This document shows positions 17,401-21,047 of a stretch of 21,047 nt of DNA, piece after piece (positions within the stretch are counted from its first letter, which is position 1; every line of letters begins with the position of its first letter). This DNA comes from Verrucomicrobiota bacterium (GTDB lineage: Bacteria; Verrucomicrobiota; Verrucomicrobiia; Verrucomicrobiales; Akkermansiaceae). Location: NCBI GenBank assembly GCA_026397695.1, contig JAPLUJ010000284.1:1-21047 (forward strand), read 5' to 3'. Both the position numbers and the translations under genes were made by a program. Below the pieces are notes generated by a model. The model did no database searches. It was given only the letters and a program-made list of their open reading frames with translations, and was not told the origin of the DNA.

Positions 17401-17618
17401 AATCCGTCGTCGCAGGAGTGACCTCGGGAGCCGAATTCAACAACGACCTCGGTCCCGCATGGACCCCGGCCGTCGATGGCGTGTTGGGCGTGGAAGTGCT
17501 CGAATTCAATGATTTTTACGATGCCACGCCGGGCTCCGCAGTGGACAAAGTAGAAGTCTATATTCCCTGCGGATCCCAATCCACTCTGTTCGCTCGTCTC
17601 GCCGTTCATGTTCCCTGA
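14406..17618 (+). CDS. Large secreted protein with autotransporter-associated beta-strand repeats and calcium-loop tail
   Basis: This 1070-residue exported protein has a signal peptide, MKRTSKRFFFFVVTAIG to TGHA (residues 1-26). The ATG at 14406 is chosen because earlier in-frame codons precede the signal peptide. At least five autotransporter-associated repeats are visible, each with a G-x-L-x-L...NTYxGxTTxxxG core, near nucleotides 14829-14920, 15270-15345, 15570-15690, 16385-16475 and 16755-16850, within a Gly/Thr/Ser-rich predicted beta-helix. The C-terminal quarter changes character: YATWIDGFFPG, DPDQDGLDNAVEMVLGGNPA (EF/thrombospondin-type calcium loop), FTYRRSDQSV, and an ending of LFARLAVHVP. 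There is no C-terminal beta-barrel and no PEP-CTERM anchor, so secretion past the outer membrane is unexplained. Such proteins are numerous in Verrucomicrobiota. It stands as a single gene with a 251-bp 5' spacer. Confidence 0.88.
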   Translation: MKRTSKRFFFFVVTAIGLAITQTGHAFIGIWSYAPSGGLWSLSGNWFFNQVADGSGYTAYFDNLNITADNTVHLNGDRTLSNLVFGDSDPSSEAGWILDNNSNSTNVLTLASTLPAIPTITVNTLGTGKFATISAIIAGSAGLNKAGAGILALTASNTYSGLTTVSAGIVKVAKSSSFGVTGTDNGTIVAAGAEVQFDTGSSTGEAFTINGGHANGPFSFNVATVTLSGAITLGSDSTITGKQNIMSGTIDLGPRTLTVAKDAGQSDSWSAPISGTGGLIVEQEAGAASTLTLAGASTYTGATTINLGILKAGVASVADISGAFGINSAVTLANAAGAAMDIAGFNTQIGSLSGGGANGGDVTLGGATLTVGGASTSPAAYAGVISGTGGKLTKTGTGRLTLSGTNTYSGGTTISGGTLALSGTGSITKTPEISIASGAILDVSSATFTLASTQTISGLGTVNGDLTCHGTITPGTAATIGTLKVDANLTLAGGKLNVNVAGASSSDLLQMNHGTVSVPSASTIQLSGVTVPGTYILIAGASGTIPTGNLTVLTGKADFVATLDNSVAGQLRLVVSYKVGDHLVWNGTPGNAVWDIGNSTNWLNSGSASVAFANLDVVAFNGMATGKTVLLDSPVSPTAVSVSGVDNYAIGGSGSISGHATLTKQGAGILTLSTVNTYTGLTTIEGGAVKLGAANASLGDTTGDTTVLTGATLDVDAAGSVAEPLVISGNGHDSNGALQNANATVNNQLTGPITLAGNAAIGVTTSTSVMQIDGIISETGGARSLTKLGAGTLVLTNANTYTGNTNVAAGGLTLAQGAQLKFVIGTSSGTNNRISGAGTLTLHGNFNIDTAAADATSLTHGTWVLENVASLSGAYGTTFTVVSPFADAGNDTWTKTVGDKVWTFNEITGTLTLVSTNTSTYATWIDGFFPGVSDSAIIGATADPDQDGLDNAVEMVLGGNPATGMDALLAPAGVRVTTDLGFGAGPTDYLKFTYRRSDQSVVAGVTSGAEFNNDLGPAWTPAVDGVLGVEVLEFNDFYDATPGSAVDKVEVYIPCGSQSTLFARLAVHVP

Positions 17619-17765
17619 CCACGCATCTGTCCGGAGATCTTGCGAGCTACATGGCATGGCAGGGCTGGCAAGGACTGGCACGACTCTGACCGGATTCACC
17701 TTGCTCGAAAACGCTTTCTTCCGCCCCGGCAACCACGTCGGCGCGCCCGGTGGTCCCGTAGCATG

Positions 17766-19034
17766 TTAGCCGGCGATTTTCCATGGTGCGCGCATCGGCT
17801 GGTTGCTGAGCGCGTTGGCCGCAGGATCGTCAAACTTGAGGGTCTTGGAGTCGAACTTGAGGTTTTTGTTCAGGCGATGCGCGGTGATGCCCATGTTGAC
17901 CAGCGTGGCGGACCAGAAACCGTTTTGCTCGCTGAGGGCGAATTTTTTCCGGGTGTGGACGCAATCGTGGAAGTCGGTGAACTGGGGCGCGGGGTCCGTC
18001 AAGGCGTCGAGTTTTTTCCGCAGGTCTTGGATGTTAGATGCAAGTCCCACGGAGATCCGGCCTTTCGGTCCCTCCATGTAGGCGGCGTCCTTATCGCGGT
18101 TTTCGCCGTCGAGGATCACCTTGCAACCATCGGCGTAGGTGAACTCGATGCGGCGCCACACGCCCACCGCGTCGGCGTCCTGCGGGTCGGCATCGATTTC
18201 CACCGAGACCGGCGCCTGGTCATCCTTGTTGAGGATGTATTGGACGGGGTCGAGATAATGTTGGCCCATGTCGCCAAGGCCGCCGCCATCGTAGTCCCAG
18301 TAACCGCGGAAAGTGCCATGGGTTCGCAGATGGTTGTAGGGCTTGTTAGGCGCCGGACCTAACCAAAAGTCATAATCGAATTCCGGCGGGATCGGTTCGG
18401 GTTGCAGGTCGGTTTTGCCCGCCCATTGGCCCAGCTTCCAGTCGAAGCCCGTGATGCCTGACACTGTGATTTTCAGCGGCCATCCTAACAGATCGTGCAG
18501 CGCCGCTTTTTTGAGCATTCTGACCGGCACATTCATGTCGTAAAATGTGTCCTTGAAGCGGAACCAGGTGTTGAGGCGGAAGATGCGCTTGTGTTTTTCC
18601 ACGGCTTTGACCATGGCGATGCCCTCGCCGATGGTCCGGCTCATGGGTTTTTCACACCATATATCCTTACCGGCTTTGGCGGCCGCGATGGCCATCAGGG
18701 CGTGCCAGTGCGGTGGCGTGCAGATGTGGATGATGTCGATGTCTTCGCGTGCGAGCACTTCGCGGAAATCGTGGTAGCCCTTGACGCCGTTGGTTTCGGC
18801 ACCGGCCAGATCCATGCGTCCTTTGAGATGTCCTTGATCCACATCGCAGAGGGCGAGCAGCTTGCCTGGCATGGTGAGGTGGGACTCGCTGATCCCGCCG
18901 CAACCGATGATGGCGCGGGTGAGCACTTGCGAGGGCGGTGTCTGCCCGTTGAGGCCAAGCACGCGGCTTGGCACGATTTGCACGGTCGCCATGGCGGCGA
19001 GCGCTTTCAGGGTTTGGCGGCGGGTGGTCGGCAT
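17766..19034 (-). CDS. Tat-exported Gfo/Idh/MocA family oxidoreductase
   Basis: This is an NAD(P)-dependent sugar or inositol dehydrogenase-like protein, probably periplasmic. The ATG at 19034 gives 422 residues starting MPTTRRQTLKALAAMATVQI, a twin-arginine signal. The nucleotide-binding motif is a variant (AIIGCGGISESH), then LCDVD, HICTPPHWHALMAIAAAKAGKDIWCEKPMS with the family EKP motif near residue 135, and a C-terminal substrate domain with WDYDGGGLGDMGQHYLDPVQY. The GGxxxDMGxHxxD part carries the usual catalytic His/Asp. In Verrucomicrobiota and Planctomycetota, dozens of such paralogues act on plant- or algae-derived sugars, and the substrate here is unknown. An in-frame upstream start (19067) lies outside the Tat signal and is not used. 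It is 79 bp downstream of the M29-like gene on the same strand, and converges with the repeat protein. Confidence 0.92.
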   Translation of the reverse strand: MPTTRRQTLKALAAMATVQIVPSRVLGLNGQTPPSQVLTRAIIGCGGISESHLTMPGKLLALCDVDQGHLKGRMDLAGAETNGVKGYHDFREVLAREDIDIIHICTPPHWHALMAIAAAKAGKDIWCEKPMSRTIGEGIAMVKAVEKHKRIFRLNTWFRFKDTFYDMNVPVRMLKKAALHDLLGWPLKITVSGITGFDWKLGQWAGKTDLQPEPIPPEFDYDFWLGPAPNKPYNHLRTHGTFRGYWDYDGGGLGDMGQHYLDPVQYILNKDDQAPVSVEIDADPQDADAVGVWRRIEFTYADGCKVILDGENRDKDAAYMEGPKGRISVGLASNIQDLRKKLDALTDPAPQFTDFHDCVHTRKKFALSEQNGFWSATLVNMGITAHRLNKNLKFDSKTLKFDDPAANALSNQPMRAPWKIAG

Positions 19035-19113
19035 GATGGAATGCAACGGGTGGTGCGCATTACACATTACCCATGGACCCGAGCGGACCTTTCACGGTGC
19101 GGGCGGGCCGGCT

Positions 19114-20190
19114 TCATCGCCCGCCGGCCAACGCGTCCATCAGATAGCGGCAAGGCCTGAAATTCTCGATGAGGATTTCCTCCTGCGCCCCGCGTTTCAT
19201 GCGCACCTGGCGGATGTTGAAATTGGGCGTCTTGTGCGGCGCGAACAGGATGTCGTCGTGCGTCGAGTTCTCGTGCTTCTTGAACATCGCGGGCAGGATG
19301 TCGCCGCCAAGATGGTCGTCGCGGCCGGTGGCGAGATGGCAGGTGCCGAGGATCTTCTCGTCCTGAATGTCGGCGCCGGCAACCGGCAGCACCTGCGTGC
19401 CGAGACCGAGTTCACCGATCGTGCCGGTCATCGGATCATCCGTTAGACGATGGTTGTGCGCGGTGATCGTCGCCGGGTTGCCGGCGATGAGTGTGGAGCG
19501 GATGATGCAGCGGTTTTCAACGTCGAGCACGCCGAGCGTGCCGTCCTCGTATTTCATCGGAAACTGCCCGCGCGCGTCGCAGGGCACGAAGTAAACCTCG
19601 CCTGCGGGAAGGTTCGCGATGTCCGGGGTCCTGCCCAGGCAGAGGCCGTGTGACTTCTGCGCTTCCTGGCCGCCCAGACCGAGCCATGCGGTGAGCACGC
19701 GGCCGTCTTCCAGCGCAAAATCGATTTCCACGGAATCCGCTTTGGTTAGAGCAAGGCGCAGGCGCTCGGCATCGGCCGACACCTCGTGGTAATTCACCGC
19801 GAGTCCGGAGTTGAGGATCACGTCGTTGAGTCCGTGCAGAGTGGCGCCGCGGAAACCGTAGGTCTTGCATTTCGCGGTCAAGGGCGCGGTGGCGGAGAAA
19901 GTAGAGATGCACAGAATCAGATCATACTTCGGATAGATATCATGCTCGAGCGACAGGTGCCTGCCGGACGTGTCCCAAACGTCGTCCGCGAGGTCGAGGT
20001 TCGAGCCATGGGTGCATCGGTATGCATACATCTCTCCGCCCGTCATGCCCAGGGCGTCCAGCGCGCCTTGCCGCAGACCCTGATAGAAATGACGGTGGGC
20101 ACTTTTTTGGACGGGGAAACCCTCGTGGTTGAGGAACGAGAGGTCTTTGATGCACTCCGCCGGATCATCGAAAGCGAGCAAAATGCACAC
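19114..20190 (-). CDS. M29-like (aminopeptidase T) metallopeptidase, 5' end disturbed
   Basis: The C-terminal half has the M29 layout of metal ligands and catalytic residues: PDIANLPAGEVYFVP (first Glu), IGELGLGTQ (second Glu), ILGTCHLATG (His), then HENSTHDDILF (His-Asp). M29 enzymes are cytosolic dimetal aminopeptidases. The N-terminal half, with YAYRCTHGSNLDL and YDLILCISTFSATAPL, is less characteristic. The start is a problem. The frame opens with a GTG at 20190 (VCILLAFDDPAE), but clearly structured sequence continues upstream (LVRLLGTVFSPTQGCR) to an in-frame TGA at 20245-20247. An ATG at 20285, only 3 bp after the preceding gene's stop, begins MLFAVLPLAAAKIDL in another frame. A small indel between 20240 and 20285 may have broken the true 5' end. 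The M29 assignment is from motifs only. Confidence 0.68.
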   Translation of the reverse strand: MCILLAFDDPAECIKDLSFLNHEGFPVQKSAHRHFYQGLRQGALDALGMTGGEMYAYRCTHGSNLDLADDVWDTSGRHLSLEHDIYPKYDLILCISTFSATAPLTAKCKTYGFRGATLHGLNDVILNSGLAVNYHEVSADAERLRLALTKADSVEIDFALEDGRVLTAWLGLGGQEAQKSHGLCLGRTPDIANLPAGEVYFVPCDARGQFPMKYEDGTLGVLDVENRCIIRSTLIAGNPATITAHNHRLTDDPMTGTIGELGLGTQVLPVAGADIQDEKILGTCHLATGRDDHLGGDILPAMFKKHENSTHDDILFAPHKTPNFNIRQVRMKRGAQEEILIENFRPCRYLMDALAGGR

Positions 20191-20288
20191 CCGGCAGCCT
20201 TGTGTCGGCGAGAAAACCGTGCCGAGAAGCCGGACCAGATCAAATCAATTTTTGCCGCCGCAAGCGGCAATACGGCAAACAGCATGCC

Positions 20289-20750
20289 TCACGGGGTTTG
20301 GTCCCCCTCGCCGTCGTTTTCGCGCATTTCCGCCAACACTCCCGACATGTCTTCCAACGAGTCCCAGAGCTGGCGCACCACATAGAATGGCGCGCCGCAG
20401 CGCACCACCAACGCAAGGCAGTCCGAGGGCCGCGCGTCGAGTTCGATGATCTTGCGTTCCATGATCTCGTTCTCGGCTTCCAGAATCAGGCGTGCGTAGT
20501 AGATCTCGCCCTCCATGCTCACGATCACCGCGCGCGAAACCTTCGCCCCAAATGCCTGCAGCGTGAGTAAATACAGGTCATGCGTCAGCGGGCGGGGCGG
20601 TTGCTGACCGCTGAGCGAGGCATTGATCGACGCCCCCACCGCAGGGTCGATGTAAAAGACGATGGCTTTTTTGCCGTTCCCCAAAAAAACGGCACAACCA
20701 GCTTGCGTCGGCAGCAGCGCGATCGGTTCAACTCGGACAAGATCTGTCAT
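20289..20750 (-). CDS. Bifunctional nuclease family (DUF151) protein
   Basis: This is a 153-residue protein (ATG 20750; an in-frame ATG at 20762 would add MLEA). It has the DUF151 core: ALLPTQAGCAVFLGNGKKAIVFYIDP, a central LTHDLYLLTLQAFGAKVSRAVI, GEIYYARLILE, and IIELDARPSDCLALVVRCGAPFYV with the conserved D-x-RPSD. Plant and bacterial members are reported as RNase/DNase enzymes, but for most bacterial homologues the activity is not proven. It ends in an acidic tail. The stop is 3 bp ahead of an ATG for the M29-like gene, so the two are probably translated together. Upstream (20751-21047) no other convincing gene was seen. Confidence 0.9.
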   Translation of the reverse strand: MTDLVRVEPIALLPTQAGCAVFLGNGKKAIVFYIDPAVGASINASLSGQQPPRPLTHDLYLLTLQAFGAKVSRAVIVSMEGEIYYARLILEAENEIMERKIIELDARPSDCLALVVRCGAPFYVVRQLWDSLEDMSGVLAEMRENDGEGDQTP

Positions 20751-20926
20751 GGCCTCAAGCATCCACCACCCAGCCGGGTTTTCCAAGGTCAAAAACCTGC
20801 TTTCGGAACGGGTTGGCTTTTTTGGCAAACACCGCCGCCATCCCAATGCGGTGCATCGCGTGCGCTTCACCTTCACTCCAAATTTCCCGGCCACGCAATA
20901 AATCCCAAAAAATTTTTCAAAATGAG

Positions 20927-20956
20927 TTGACGTGGCAGGGAGCGGGGGACTAGTTT
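20927..20956 (+). promoter_or_regulatory. Candidate sigma-70 promoter facing right
   Basis: TTGACG (20927-20932), 18 bases, TAGTTT (20951-20956). An A/T-rich run just upstream (about 20909-20921, CCCAAAAAATTTTTC) could act as an UP element. Its transcript would start near 20963 and run off the right edge, meeting the hairpin at 20998-21031. No gene starts in the remaining bases. Confidence 0.5.
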
Positions 20957-20997
20957 CGCGGGCCGCCACGACAGAGGGCGGTCGGGAGACGGGATGT

Positions 20998-21031
20998 CGA
21001 TCGCGGTGCGAGTGCACCCGATCGGCTTTTT
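20998..21031 (+). terminator. Rho-independent terminator or attenuator
   Basis: The stem is CGATCG (20998-21003), one unpaired C, GGTGC (21005-21009), loop GAGT, GCACC (21014-21018), CGATCG (21019-21024), then GC and TTTTT (21027-21031). That makes 11 pairs with a single bulge and a T-run. It lies about 70 bases after the candidate promoter at 20927-20956, so it may end a short RNA or attenuate a gene beyond the window. Confidence 0.6.
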
Positions 21032-21047
21032 AGTCGCCTCGCAGGAA

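Noticed and set aside
16494..17732. A 412-codon glycine-rich open frame on the minus strand opposite the repeat protein
   Set aside because: It mirrors the repetitive GC-rich codons of the plus-strand gene, has no recognisable domain, and the plus strand has signal peptide, repeats and a coherent C-terminus.
17619..17765. Bidirectional terminator between the convergent repeat protein and Gfo/Idh/MocA genes
   Set aside because: Only weak GC-rich stems without a T-run were found on either strand.
20749..20901. A 50-codon plus-strand frame ending RVRFTFTPNFPATQ that looked vaguely like a ribosomal protein
   Set aside because: No ribosomal protein signature could be matched, it has no ribosome site, and it overlaps the start of the DUF151 gene.

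Overview
The window looks like chromosomal DNA of a GC-rich Verrucomicrobiota bacterium, probably class Verrucomicrobiae. The pointers are a secreted SHD1-like/thioredoxin protein, a secreted protein built from autotransporter-associated beta-strand repeats with a DPDQDG calcium-loop tail, a Tat-exported Gfo/Idh/MocA oxidoreductase, a zinc-ribbon Ser/Thr kinase beside a bactofilin, and generally weak Shine-Dalgarno sequences. This is inferred from protein character. No rRNA, tRNA, CRISPR array, insertion sequence or phage gene was seen.

Layout. Positions 1-362 (minus) hold the 5' part of the thioredoxin-like secreted protein. Positions 471-5413 (minus) form a tight seven-gene run, read right to left: an unknown winged-helix-like protein, a ketopantoate-reductase-like protein, queF, queC, queD, folE2 and aat. 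FolE2, QueD, QueC and QueF give most of the route from GTP to preQ1 for tRNA queuosine; queE is not here. Reading rightward from the divergent spacer are a LolA-like protein and a frameshifted pdxH. Positions 6806-7519 are intergenic and full of inverted repeats. A DEAD-box RNA helicase (minus) and an unknown small basic protein (plus) diverge from a 367-bp spacer, followed by a cation diffusion facilitator (plus). A zinc-ribbon Ser/Thr kinase (broken) and a bactofilin lie on the minus strand. An RluD-type pseudouridine synthase (broken 5' end) and a 1070-residue repeat protein lie on the plus strand. The right end has, on the minus strand, a bifunctional-nuclease-family protein, an M29-like aminopeptidase and the Gfo/Idh/MocA protein. 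At the extreme right is a plus-strand promoter followed by a terminator-like hairpin.

The most striking observation is that at least three and perhaps five of about eighteen genes carry small internal lesions that change frame. Family spacing implies exactly 20 missing bases in the kinase catalytic loop, 20 in pdxH and roughly 85 in the S4 domain of rluD; the LolA-like and M29-like genes have disturbed 5' ends. Either the genome is eroding through short deletions or the assembled sequence has systematic deletion errors, and read data would decide. A second genome-scale oddity is a strong preference for CTAAC/GTTAG over the other CTAAN words. No wholly new multi-gene system could be established from sequence alone.
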